Part shown: piece by piece, positions 24,019 to 32,340 of the stretch
Numbering within the stretch: the stretch's first letter is position 1
Layout of the letters: each line of letters opens with the position of its first letter
DNA from: JACWAE01 sp963847595
GTDB lineage: Bacteria; Chloroflexota; Dehalococcoidia; SZUA-161
Length of the DNA stretch: 64,000 nt
Assembly (NCBI GenBank): GCA_963847595.1
Contig: CAWKAJ010000002.1
Location: 496,001-560,000, forward strand
Direction of reading: 5' to 3'
Position numbers and translations under genes: made by a program
The notes under the pieces: generated by a model
Databases searched by the model: none
Told to the model about the DNA's origin: nothing
Seen by the model: the letters and a program-made list of their open reading frames with translations, nothing else

Positions 24019-25146
24019 GTGGGTGCAATCGAAAAATTCGAAGAGGTGTTGGCTACCCGACACCAGTATGCCCAGGATTGGAAGAAAAAGCACAACGGCA
24101 AGGCTATCGGCTGGCTTTGCAGCTATTCTCCGGTGGAGATCATGTATGCCGCGGGCATGCTGCCTGTGCGAATACTGGGCAGCCATGAAGTGCAGGACGT
24201 TACCGACCGTTACCTTTTCCCCACAGTCTGCCCGTTCTCTCGCGATGCCCTGGCCCAGGGCTTAAAAGGAAGATACAGCTACCTGGACGGCATTACCATG
24301 GCACGCACATGCTCCCATGTCCAGGGCACGTACGATAACTGGAAAAACTATATCACCACGTCCTTCAAGTACTACGTATGGCAGCCAAACCATGTGCAAA
24401 GCCCGAGGGCAAAACCCCTGATGGTGCAGGAATATAAAGGATTCATAGCAGCGCTGGATAAATTCACAGGTAAGAAAATAACAGATAAAGATTTGGAAAA
24501 GGCGATAGAGCTATACAACACAAACCGCAGGCTGATGAAGCAGGTCTATGAGTTCAGAAAGAAAGAGGAGCCACCTATCACTGGCGCCGAATGCATGGAG
24601 ATGGTCGTAGCCAGTCAGTTGATGGATGTAGAAGAGCACAACAAGCTGCTAGAGCAATTACTTAAGGAGTTGCCCACCAGAAAGCTCAACCGCAATTTTG
24701 GAGTACGTCTGATGATGATAGGCAGCGAGATGGATGACATCGTGTTCGTCAAGATGATGGAGACACTCAACTGCACTATCGTCATAGATGAACACTGCAC
24801 CGGAAGCCGCTATTTCTGGGATGAGGTGAAGCCCGGGAAAGACCCCGTGGCAGCCATCGCAGCGCGTTACGTCGACCGCTGGCAATGTCCTGCCGTGGCC
24901 GCTGAATTCAAACCCAGGGCCGACCGCATACTGAAACATGCCAAGGACTGGAAAGTTCAGGGCGCTCTCGTCTACCAGCAGAAGTTCTGTGACCCGCATG
25001 AGTTCGATATCCCCAGTCTCCTCAAAATGTTCAAGGATAATAATATTGCCACCCTTGTACTCGAGTTCGACGTCACCATCCCCTTCGGTCAGTTCCGCAC
25101 CAGAATCGAGGCCTTCCTCGAGATACTCGAGCTGGAGCTGGTGTAA
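24019..25146 (+). CDS. Benzoyl-CoA reductase/2-hydroxyacyl-CoA dehydratase family subunit (BcrC-like)
   Basis: A 375-residue HgdB-type subunit (DUF of the 2-hydroxyglutaryl-CoA dehydratase D-component). Marks are WLCSYSPVEIMYAAGMLP near the N-terminus, CPFSRDALAQG, ARTCSHVQGTYDNW and QQKFCDPHEFD; the Cys residues would hold [4Fe-4S] clusters. GTG at 24019 is chosen as start because GGAAGGAGC lies 9 nt upstream; an in-frame TTG at 23986 has no such site. It is the first of five genes that match a class I ATP-dependent benzoyl-CoA reductase (C, B, A/D-type ATPases, ferredoxin), which dearomatises benzoyl-CoA in anaerobes. A 2-hydroxyacyl-CoA dehydratase is the alternative. Confidence 0.82.
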   Translation: MGAIEKFEEVLATRHQYAQDWKKKHNGKAIGWLCSYSPVEIMYAAGMLPVRILGSHEVQDVTDRYLFPTVCPFSRDALAQGLKGRYSYLDGITMARTCSHVQGTYDNWKNYITTSFKYYVWQPNHVQSPRAKPLMVQEYKGFIAALDKFTGKKITDKDLEKAIELYNTNRRLMKQVYEFRKKEEPPITGAECMEMVVASQLMDVEEHNKLLEQLLKELPTRKLNRNFGVRLMMIGSEMDDIVFVKMMETLNCTIVIDEHCTGSRYFWDEVKPGKDPVAAIAARYVDRWQCPAVAAEFKPRADRILKHAKDWKVQGALVYQQKFCDPHEFDIPSLLKMFKDNNIATLVLEFDVTIPFGQFRTRIEAFLEILELELV

Positions 25147-25194
25147 CCATTACCATTAAGCCCATTACGTTAAACTAAATGGAGGCGAACGATA

Positions 25195-26514
25195 ATGACA
25201 ACTGAGACAAAATACAAGACCGCGCCTTTGAAATGCTGGCAAAAAGGCAAGGAACTAAGGCTTGAGGCTTACAGGGATTTAGCCACAGGACATGAGCAGG
25301 GAAAACTCATGGTCCTGGGCTGCGCTGCAACCCCTTACGGTATGCTGGCAGGGCTAGGCGATTTCGTTTTCCTCGCTGGAGAACCATATGGAGCCAGCGT
25401 GGCAGCCGACCCGCCTGTATCTATTCCTGCAATGGAGACTTACGAAGCCAGAGGGTACGCCCGCGATATGTGCGGCTACATGCGCAACTTCCTGGGCACC
25501 ATGTTCCAAGACAAGTACTACTTCACAGGGGGCCCGTTCCCTAAATTCGACTTCGCCTGGAGCGTTCGCCACTGCCCGGCTGGCCATCCCAAGTGGCACC
25601 AGATTGTGTCCGAGTACCAGGGCATTCCCATGAACTACATCGATGACGAAACAATGCTGGCTATCGATGGCGACCAAGAGGCCAGGATAGACTATGTGGC
25701 AGGCCAGTACCTGGACAGCATCGAATGGATGGAGAAAATCACCAAGAGAAAATACGATGATGAAAAAGGCATCGAGGCGATGCGCAACTATTTCATCAAC
25801 GAAGGACTATGGGGAGAAATAAACCTGCTCAACGGCGCCATCCCCGCCCCTATAGATATTAAGAGCATGTTCGCTCTGATGCCCATCTCTATGCTGAGAA
25901 GGCATGAAAAGGTTGCCATCGAGTTCCTTACGGAGCTCAGGGACGAGTTGAAAGAGCGTATCGCCGATAAGATCGCGGCTGTTCCAAATGAGAGATACAG
26001 AATGTGCATGCTCACGCCCCCGCCATGGAGCTTCCTCAAGGTATTCCGCTACCTCGAGAACTATGGAGTTGTCTTCGCCGGCACCTATGTATATCTGATT
26101 AACTCAGGCGAGGTTAAGTTCCTTTATGACGAAGGCAAGGTGGTGCCAGCCACACCTCCCGAAAAGCGCCCCGGCTGGAAAACCATGAAGAACAGGGAGG
26201 ACCTGTGCAGGACCGTGGCACGCTGGCGGGCTGAGCACCCCTTCCAGTCGCACCTGGAAACGAGGAAAAAGGAATACGTCATCATGTTCAAGCACTGGAA
26301 GGCAAATGCATACCTGTTGCTGATAAACCGTGGCTGCGTGCCCATGACCACCAGCATGTACGACTTCCAGCGCGACCTCAACAAGCAGGGGATTCCGACA
26401 TCGATGTTCGAAGGCAACTTCGCGGATTGCAGGGATATCGACGAGACAGGAGTACTCGATCGGCTGGAGACCTTCCTCGAAGGCCAAGGGATACGAAAGA
26501 TACAAGACATATGA
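25195..26514 (+). CDS. Benzoyl-CoA reductase/2-hydroxyacyl-CoA dehydratase family subunit (BcrB-like)
   Basis: A 439-residue partner subunit, close in length to BcrB/BzdO (about 436-448). Conserved Cys-containing segments are VLGCAATPYGMLAG, SVRHCPAGHPKWH and NRGCVPMTTSMYDFQ. With the preceding subunit it would form the catalytic heterodimer that binds the CoA ester and receives electrons from the ATPase component. AATGGAGG lies upstream of the ATG. The size pair 375/439 and the two ATPase genes that follow favour the reductase over a dehydratase. Confidence 0.82.
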   Translation: MTTETKYKTAPLKCWQKGKELRLEAYRDLATGHEQGKLMVLGCAATPYGMLAGLGDFVFLAGEPYGASVAADPPVSIPAMETYEARGYARDMCGYMRNFLGTMFQDKYYFTGGPFPKFDFAWSVRHCPAGHPKWHQIVSEYQGIPMNYIDDETMLAIDGDQEARIDYVAGQYLDSIEWMEKITKRKYDDEKGIEAMRNYFINEGLWGEINLLNGAIPAPIDIKSMFALMPISMLRRHEKVAIEFLTELRDELKERIADKIAAVPNERYRMCMLTPPPWSFLKVFRYLENYGVVFAGTYVYLINSGEVKFLYDEGKVVPATPPEKRPGWKTMKNREDLCRTVARWRAEHPFQSHLETRKKEYVIMFKHWKANAYLLLINRGCVPMTTSMYDFQRDLNKQGIPTSMFEGNFADCRDIDETGVLDRLETFLEGQGIRKIQDI

Positions 26515-26569
26515 TATTGGAAGCAGGTGTCATCAAGGAGTGAAGCAATAGCAATGAGGTGAGAGCGAA

Positions 26570-27334
26570 ATGATAACAGCAGGCATAGACATGGGGGCCA
26601 AAACAATTAAGGCAGTTATCGTCAAGGATAACAAAATCGTGGCCCGCAGCATGAACCCAACCGGTTTCGAGCCAGTGGAAACAGCCGAGAAAACCCTTGA
26701 GGAGGCAATCAAACAAGCCGGCATATCGCGGGGTGATATTAAGAAGATTTTCACTACTGGCGCCGGGCGGAAGAGCATCCCCTTTGCGGACACTAGCGTT
26801 ACCGAGGTTACTGCCGATGCCAAGGGTACGAACTACCTCCTTCCCTCAGTGAGAACGATTATTGATATCGGCGCCGAGGAGGCCCGCGGCATTAGCACTG
26901 ATGCCAGTGGGAAGGTACTGGATTTTTCCAAGAACGACAAATGCGCTGCCGGTGCTGGCGCCTTTGTTGAGAGCATGTCCAGGGCTTTGGAGCTAACCGT
27001 ACCACTGATGATCGAGATTTCACACAAATCAACAAAGGAAGCGCCCATAAATGCGACTTGCGCTGTTTTCGCTGAATCAGAGGTGGTATCGTTAATCCAC
27101 ACAAAGATTGATAAGGCCGATATTGCCCATGCTGTCCACGATGCCATCGCCTCCAGAGTATGCTCCATGGTGCGCAGGATACCCATAGAGAAGGATGTAG
27201 CTCTGATCGGCGGGGTGGCTAACAATACCGCCATTGTCGAAGCTATGAAGAAACATCTTGGTGTCGAGATAAAGGTTCCAGAGAAACCTGAGTACGTGAG
27301 TGCTCTGGGAGCCGCTCTTTTAGCGGCAGCTTAG
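26570..27334 (+). CDS. BcrA/BadF/HgdC-family ATPase subunit (short)
   Basis: A 254-residue ASKHA-fold ATPase of the electron activator type. The phosphate-1 loop is AGIDMGAKTIKAVIV; the adenosine part is ALIGGVANNTAIVEAM. The bridging [4Fe-4S] cluster ligands are Cys in NDKCAAGAGAF and in NATCAVFAESE. It couples ATP hydrolysis to low-potential electron transfer into the BcrBC-type dimer. A second, different ATPase gene follows, as in heterodimeric BcrA-BcrD or BzdP-BzdQ; simple dehydratase activators are homodimers from one gene. Confidence 0.85.
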   Translation: MITAGIDMGAKTIKAVIVKDNKIVARSMNPTGFEPVETAEKTLEEAIKQAGISRGDIKKIFTTGAGRKSIPFADTSVTEVTADAKGTNYLLPSVRTIIDIGAEEARGISTDASGKVLDFSKNDKCAAGAGAFVESMSRALELTVPLMIEISHKSTKEAPINATCAVFAESEVVSLIHTKIDKADIAHAVHDAIASRVCSMVRRIPIEKDVALIGGVANNTAIVEAMKKHLGVEIKVPEKPEYVSALGAALLAAA

Positions 27335-27355
27335 CTGAGAAAGGAAAAGAGCGAA

Positions 27356-28228
27356 ATGACGACTGAGTTCTATAGATGGACAGAGAACACCTGGAAATCG
27401 CCTGATATAGACTGGCGCAAGGGACAGACGATCACCTGTGGGATTGACGTCGGCTCTGTGAGCTCCCAGGCAGTAATTATGGTCGACGACAAGATATATG
27501 CCTTCTGCAACACACGCACCGGGTCCAACAGCCCCGACAGCGCCAATAAAGCCCTGAGCATATCACTTAAGGACACGGGCATGAAGCCAGAGGATATACA
27601 ATTCATTGTGGGCACAGGATACGGTAGAGTCAACATTCCCATGGCCAAAAAGGCGATAACTGAGATTGCCTGCCACGCCCGGGGAGCAAACTACATGGGC
27701 GGGCCCACAGTAAAGACAATACTGGATATGGGCGGCCAGGACCTGAAAGGCATACACTGCGACGAAAGAGGCAAAGTCACCCAATTCTTGATGAACGATA
27801 AATGCGCCGCAGGCACAGGCCGCGGCATGGAAGTGATGGCCGAGCTATTACAAGTCCCCATCGTGGATGTAGGTAAAATGTCCCTGGATGTGAAAGAGGA
27901 GCCAGAGCCTGTGAGCAGCACCTGCGTTATCTTCGCCAAATCTGAGGCTATCGGTCTGCTGCGAAGCGGCTGGACCAAAAACATGGTGCTCGCCGCTTAT
28001 TGTTCCGCCATGGCCCACAGAGTAGTCGGCCTTCTCGAGCGCATAGGAATAGAGAAGGAATTCGTGATCACCGGCGGCATCGCTAAGAACATCGGCGTTG
28101 TCAGCAGAATAGAGAAGGAATTAGGGCTCAAGGTAAAACCGTTGAGTCCCGACCCACAAATCGCTGGCGGTTTAGGCGCTGCCATCTTCGCCAGAGACCT
28201 CCTGCTGAAGTCCCGAAAGGCAGCATGA
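27356..28228 (+). CDS. BcrA/BadF/HgdC-family ATPase subunit (second)
   Basis: A 290-residue paralogue of the preceding gene with an N-terminal extension of about 25 residues. Motifs: CGIDVGSVSSQAVIM (phosphate loop), LDMGGQDLKGIH, cluster Cys in NDKCAAGTGRG and in SSTCVIFAKSE, and the GGIAKNIGVVSRIE adenosine block. GAAAGGAAAAGAGC before the ATG supplies a ribosome site. Together the two subunits form the ATP-driven activator of the reductase. Assignment as BcrA versus BcrD cannot be settled by eye. Confidence 0.85.
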   Translation: MTTEFYRWTENTWKSPDIDWRKGQTITCGIDVGSVSSQAVIMVDDKIYAFCNTRTGSNSPDSANKALSISLKDTGMKPEDIQFIVGTGYGRVNIPMAKKAITEIACHARGANYMGGPTVKTILDMGGQDLKGIHCDERGKVTQFLMNDKCAAGTGRGMEVMAELLQVPIVDVGKMSLDVKEEPEPVSSTCVIFAKSEAIGLLRSGWTKNMVLAAYCSAMAHRVVGLLERIGIEKEFVITGGIAKNIGVVSRIEKELGLKVKPLSPDPQIAGGLGAAIFARDLLLKSRKAA

Positions 28229-28238
28229 TTGGAGTAAG

Positions 28239-28556
28239 ATGTTCAACTGGCTTCTGAGAAAGCTACTGGTAATGCCCGGGTACATTGCCAACTATGGTTA
28301 CACCGACGGCTCGGGAGACTGGTACATCGTCGTTGACAGCGATAAGTGCGACGGATGCGGCAAATGTGTAGAGGCATGCCCGAAAAATGTCCTGGAAATC
28401 ATAGTCGATGACTATGACGACAAGGTAGTTGCAATAAGAAAGGAACATCACAAGAACATTAAGTATGTCTGCGCTCAATGCAAGCCGGTGAGCGGTCCCA
28501 GAGACGTGAAGTGCCAGAAGGCTTGTCCGAGCGGTGCCATCACCCATTCCTGGTAG
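28239..28556 (+). CDS. 4Fe-4S ferredoxin-like electron carrier
   Basis: A 105-residue protein with one clear ferredoxin motif, CDGCGKCVEACP, near residue 36, and a second Cys set CAQCKP ... CQKACPSGAI near 77-97. The N-terminal 30 residues include a hydrophobic start (NWLLRKLLVMPGYIANYGY). It is the last gene of the reductase operon and probably delivers electrons to the ATPase component, in the place of BzdM or the bcr ferredoxin. It is separated by 10 bp from the ATPase gene and followed by a terminator. Confidence 0.85.
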   Translation: MFNWLLRKLLVMPGYIANYGYTDGSGDWYIVVDSDKCDGCGKCVEACPKNVLEIIVDDYDDKVVAIRKEHHKNIKYVCAQCKPVSGPRDVKCQKACPSGAITHSW

Positions 28557-28660
28557 ACGCTCGCGCCATTTAACGTTTGACAGGCAAAAGCCGCTGGTGT
28601 AGACTAAATCAGCTATTCCGGGAATGGGATGAGCCGGTGGGTAAGGATACCAGGTAATTC

Positions 28661-28695
28661 AGGGCCACGTTTCCCATAGCGTGGCTCTTTATTTT
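28661..28695 (+). terminator. Terminator of the reductase operon
   Basis: AGGGCCACG (28661-28669) pairs with CGTGGCTCT (28680-28688), one G-U pair, followed by TTATTTT. It lies about 100 bp past the ferredoxin stop and just before glyA. Confidence 0.65.
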
Positions 28696-28734
28696 GAGGC
28701 TTGCAGTCCCGGGTACTCAAAAGGAGCTACGAGG

Positions 28735-29974
28735 TTGTTAAGAGACATAGACCCAGAAGTTGCCGCTGCTATCGAACAAGATGAACAGCGACAGCGGTTC
28801 ACCATCAACCTCATTGCCTCGGAAAACTACGCCTCAAGCGCCGTGCTCGAGGCGCAGGGTTCGGTGCTCACGAATAAGTATGCCGAGGGCTATCCGGGGA
28901 AGCGCTATTACGGTGGCTGTCAGAACGTTGATACAGTCGAAGAGCTGGCGATAAAGAGAGCGAAGGAACTCTTCAGCGCTGAGCACGCCAACGTGCAGGC
29001 CCATAGCGGGGCGCAGGCGAATATGGCAGCCTATTTTGCCCTGCTGGAATATGGCGATACCGTTCTGGCGATGAGCTTGCCTAACGGCGGACACCTTACC
29101 CACGGCAGCAAGATTAATTTCTCCGGGCAGGTTTTACAAGTTCATCACCTACGGCGTCGACAAAGAGACGGAAACGATAGACTATGACCAGGTAGAGAAA
29201 CTTGCTTTGACACATAAGCCCAAGCTTATCATGGCAGGTGCCAGTTCCTACCCCAGAATAATAGATTTCAAAAGGTTTCGGCAGATAGCCGACAAGGTAG
29301 ATGCTAAACTCGTTGTAGACATGGCCCACCCGGCAGGACTTATTGCTGCCGGTGTGCATCCCTCACCTGTGCCCCACGCTGAAGTGGTCACCTCCACCAC
29401 ACATAAGACATTGCGCGGGCCCAGAGGCGGGTTTATTCTCTGCCAGGCCAAATTTGCTTCGAGCATAGACGGCAACGTGTTTCCCGGCGTCCAGGGCGGC
29501 CCGCTCATGCATGTCATAGCCGCAAAGGCTGTTGCTTTCCACGAGGCGATGCAGCCCGAGTTTGTTTCCTATCAGAAATCAGTGCTCAGAAACGCCAAAG
29601 TTATGGCGGGCGAATTGGGGCGTTTGGGACTCCGACTCGTTTCAGGAGGAACGGATACACACCTCCTCCTTGTCGACCTGTCGCCCATCGGCATAACAGG
29701 TGTGGCAGCCGAAAAGGCACTTGACGCGGTAGGAATAACCGTCAATAAGAATGTTATTCCCTTCGACTCTCGGTCTCCCCAGGTTACCAGCGGCATCAGG
29801 CTGGGCACACCGGCGGTTACCAGCCGCGGGTTCAAGGACAAGGAGATAAAACTGATCGCCGGTCTCATCGTCAGAGTGTTTTCCAACCTGGGCAACGAGA
29901 AGATAAATGGGGAGGTTCGCCAACAGGTCAACGAGATATGCAATAAATTCCCGGTGCCTGGAATCACCGGGTAG
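28735..29974 (+). pseudogene. glyA: Serine hydroxymethyltransferase with a +1 frameshift
   Basis: The two reading frames together spell a complete SHMT of about 413 residues (serine plus tetrahydrofolate to glycine plus methylene-THF). Frame one runs from TTG at 28735, which has AAAGGAGC upstream, through the YPGKRYYGGC and HSGAQANMAAY blocks to GSKINFSG. Frame two resumes RFYKFITYGVD and holds the PLP lysine in TSTTHKTLRGPRGG. The break is at 29125-29131 (GGGCAGG): one extra C at 29128 would explain it. All catalytic motifs are otherwise preserved, and glyA is normally essential, so a sequence error is more likely than a dead gene. Confidence 0.85.
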
Positions 29975-30028
29975 GAAACAGGTATTCAAGAGTCGGAAAA
30001 AGTTTGTCGTCCACTTCGGTGGGATAAC

Positions 30029-30057
30029 TTGCCGCCGATAGCTCTGCGTGGTATAAT
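30029..30057 (+). promoter_or_regulatory. Promoter of rpsF-ssb-rpsR
   Basis: TTGCCG at 30029-30034, a 17-nt spacer and a perfect TATAAT at 30052-30057. The start codon is about 50 nt downstream. Confidence 0.7.
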
Positions 30058-30105
30058 TAGCCAATCTTGGCTCAAACCAGGTTCGATTAATTAAGGAGTA
30101 TGCAC

Positions 30106-30393
30106 TTGCGCGACTATGAGCTTATTGTAATCGTCAGCCCGGAGGTTCCCGAGGAGGAACTGCCAACACACCTAGACAAGATAAGTGAGTTCATTACCAA
30201 TAAGGGTGGTTCTGTAACTGAGGTCGAACGTTGGGGGAAAAGGAAGTTAGCCTACCCTATAAACCATTTCAGAGAGGGAAATTACGTGCTAACCCGGTTC
30301 AAGCTCGAACCCGGCACGACGGCGGAACTTGAGGCCAATTTGCGAATCTCAGAAAGGATCCTGCGCCATCTGCTGGTAAGATTGGGCGAATAA
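30106..30393 (+). CDS. rpsF: 30S ribosomal protein S6
   Basis: A 95-residue S6 protein: MRDYELIVIVSPEVPEEE start, KRKLAYPINHFREGNYVL core and ERILRHLLVR end. I place the start at TTG 30106, seven nucleotides after AAGGAG (30093-30098). The ATG at 30100 lies only 1 nt from that Shine-Dalgarno and would add Met-His. It is first in the common S6-SSB-S18 operon. S6 pairs with S18 on the platform of the small subunit. Confidence 0.95.
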   Translation: MRDYELIVIVSPEVPEEELPTHLDKISEFITNKGGSVTEVERWGKRKLAYPINHFREGNYVLTRFKLEPGTTAELEANLRISERILRHLLVRLGE

Positions 30394-30417
30394 GGGCTAG
30401 GGGAAAGGAGTGCTAAC

Positions 30418-30825
30418 ATGGTGGGGTTGAACAAGGTGATCATCATCGGAAATGTGGGAACCGACCCTGAGATGCGCTTCACCCCTAACGGTAACCCTGT
30501 GACGTCGTTTCGCATTGCTACCAGTCGAACATATACAACGCCCGATGGCGAGAGGAAGCAGGAAACGGAATGGTTCGACGTAGTCACATGGAACAGGTTG
30601 GCCGAGAACTGCAATCAGTTCCTGACCAAAGGACAGCGTGCCTATGTCGAGGGCAGGCTGCGAACCCGTTCCTGGGAGGGGCAGGATGGCCAGAGGCACT
30701 CGCGTATCGAGATAATCGCCAATAGGGTGCTTTTCCTTGACAGGCGCCCGGCGGGTGCCGCTCCTGAGGCAGGAGCCGAAGGCGGGGCCGACGAAGACGT
30801 GGAGCCAAGCGATATCCCATTCTAG
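30418..30825 (+). CDS. ssb: Single-stranded DNA-binding protein
   Basis: A 135-residue SSB. The OB-fold covers about residues 1-108 (LNKVIIIGNVGTDPEMRFTP ... EWFDVVTWNRLAENC ... GQRAYVEGRLRTRSW). A short acidic linker leads to the DIPF tip that docks replication and repair proteins. Positioned between S6 and S18, as in many bacteria; AAAGGAG is upstream of the start. Confidence 0.96.
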   Translation: MVGLNKVIIIGNVGTDPEMRFTPNGNPVTSFRIATSRTYTTPDGERKQETEWFDVVTWNRLAENCNQFLTKGQRAYVEGRLRTRSWEGQDGQRHSRIEIIANRVLFLDRRPAGAAPEAGAEGGADEDVEPSDIPF

Positions 30826-30868
30826 ATTAGCGTGACCGGATAATACTATATAGATAAGTGAGTTGTGA

Positions 30869-31195
30869 ATGCCAAAACCAAGAAGCCCGGTAACAAGAGA
30901 TCGAGAACGAGGTGGGAGAGGTAAGGGTAGATACATCCCCAAGAGAAAGGTCTGCCCTTTCTGCGCAGGCAGAGTAGAAACTATCAACTATAAGGATGCG
31001 CCTTCACTGCGCCGCTATATCTCGGACAGAGGAAGAATAGAGCCCAGGCGCAGAACAGGTGTCTGCGCCAAACATCAGCGCACTCTGAGCGTTGCACTGA
31101 AACGGGCACGGCACATCGCTCTATTGCCCTATACCTCAGAGCACATCCGCCAGAGCGGGGGCGCCAGCCCCAGAGAGCACTCAAATCAACCGTAA
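30869..31195 (+). CDS. rpsR: 30S ribosomal protein S18
   Basis: A 108-residue S18, longer than the usual 75-80 because of a basic N-terminal tail (about 25 residues, PVTRDRERGGRGKGRYIPK) and a polar C-terminal tail (SGGASPREHSNQP). The core includes KVCPFCAGR, NYKDAPSLRRYISDRGRI and RRRTGVCAKHQRTLSVALKRAR. The Cys residues (CPFC, then C and H) fit the zinc-binding C+ form. Third gene of the operon. Confidence 0.94.
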   Translation: MPKPRSPVTRDRERGGRGKGRYIPKRKVCPFCAGRVETINYKDAPSLRRYISDRGRIEPRRRTGVCAKHQRTLSVALKRARHIALLPYTSEHIRQSGGASPREHSNQP

Positions 31196-31245
31196 TCTGG
31201 CGAACCACAGTTAGATAGTTTGACCTTAATAGCGGAGACCGTGTC

Positions 31246-32322
31246 TTGAGCAAGAAACTTAAGCCACAACCCAAGCTCTCAGTTGCCAAGCGCCAACCTC
31301 CGAGGTGGCAACACGATAGGAATTTGACACTTGTTGTCTGGATAGTCATACCTCTAGTCATCGCACTGGCGTTAGGGCTGGTGGGCTACTGGGGCTACAA
31401 TACTTACGTCGCTGCCTGGACTCAACCCATAGCTAAGATTGGCAATGAGACAATAGGTAATGCGACAACAGGCAATGTGACAAAAGGCAATGTGACTGTC
31501 ATTGATATGCGCTACTACGTCAAAATGCTCCGGTTCTACTCACTGTCCTCTACAGGAAATACCGATGCAAGTACATTCCCTTCCCAGGTACTGTATCAGT
31601 TAGAAAACAACGAACTAGTAAGACAAGCAGCCCCAGGGCTGGGCCTCCAGGTCACCCCGGATGAGGTAACAGAAAAAATCAGTAATGACCTGATTTCATC
31701 GGTCACAGGCGGAGGTAATTCAACAGGGAATATAACAGGAAACATAACGCTGCCACAAACTGACCTGGGTAAAATGTATCAGCAGTGGCTCAACTATATA
31801 CACCTCTCCGATAGCGAATATCGACAGTTCGTTGAGGACACTCTCCTTACCCAGAAACTAAATGATCAAATCACGCAGAGCGTACCCACGGAAGGCAAGC
31901 AGGTCCATGTCTATGCCATCCAGGTTGCTAATGAAGGAAACGCGACTGAGGTAGAAAACAAGCTTAATAATGGCGAGGACTTCGCCACCGTTGCTGAGGA
32001 ATACTCCTTGGATAATACAACGAAAGATAATGGAGGCGACCTCGACTGGCTGCCTCAAGGCATCCTGCTTCCTGAGCTTGACCAGGTTGCCTTCAGCCTC
32101 GCCGCCGGCAATGTAAGCCAGCCTATACCGGCCTCAAACGGATACTATTATATAATTAAGGTGGCCGAGATAGACAATAACAGACCAATAGACGAGCAGT
32201 ACCAGCAAATGCTTGCTTCCAACGAATTTACCAATTGGTTCACCGAGGAAAGGAATATCATCGAAATCAGAGAGTACCTGGACCAGACGAAGGCAACCTG
32301 GGCAATGAATCACATCACATAG
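31246..32322 (+). CDS. Membrane-anchored peptidyl-prolyl isomerase (SurA/PrsA-like)
   Basis: A 358-residue protein: a basic cytoplasmic N-terminus, one transmembrane segment at about 28-50 (LVVWIVIPLVIALALGLVGYWGY), then an extracytoplasmic foldase region. A SurA-N-like helical part is followed by a parvulin domain at about 220-310 (VHVYAIQV ... FATVAEEYSLD ... GGDLDWLPQG ... QPIPASNGYYYIIKV). It assists folding of exported proteins. The TTG at 31246 is the likely start. Two blocks of repeated N-x-T tripeptides are an oddity. It follows rpsR by 50 bp and may share its transcript. Confidence 0.8.
   Translation: MSKKLKPQPKLSVAKRQPPRWQHDRNLTLVVWIVIPLVIALALGLVGYWGYNTYVAAWTQPIAKIGNETIGNATTGNVTKGNVTVIDMRYYVKMLRFYSLSSTGNTDASTFPSQVLYQLENNELVRQAAPGLGLQVTPDEVTEKISNDLISSVTGGGNSTGNITGNITLPQTDLGKMYQQWLNYIHLSDSEYRQFVEDTLLTQKLNDQITQSVPTEGKQVHVYAIQVANEGNATEVENKLNNGEDFATVAEEYSLDNTTKDNGGDLDWLPQGILLPELDQVAFSLAAGNVSQPIPASNGYYYIIKVAEIDNNRPIDEQYQQMLASNEFTNWFTEERNIIEIREYLDQTKATWAMNHIT
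31441..31500 (+). repeat. Four tandem 15-bp units encoding GNxT repeats
   Basis: Units at 31441-31455, 31456-31470, 31471-31485 and 31486-31500 encode GNETI, GNATT, GNVTK and GNVTV just outside the membrane segment of the isomerase. Each holds an N-x-T sequon. Array length is in whole codons. Confidence 0.85.
31714..31749 (+). repeat. Three tandem 12-bp units encoding GN(S/I)T repeats
   Basis: Units at 31714-31725, 31726-31737 and 31738-31749 encode GNST, GNIT and GNIT in the same isomerase gene, again N-x-T sequons. Same character as the array at 31441-31500 but a different unit length, so it arose separately. Confidence 0.75.
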
Positions 32323-32340
32323 CGGAATCGTGAGATAACA

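Noticed and set aside
28557..28734. Riboswitch (glycine or tetrahydrofolate type) before glyA
   Set aside because: The conserved core of neither class is recognisable; the only clear structure is the terminator of the preceding operon.
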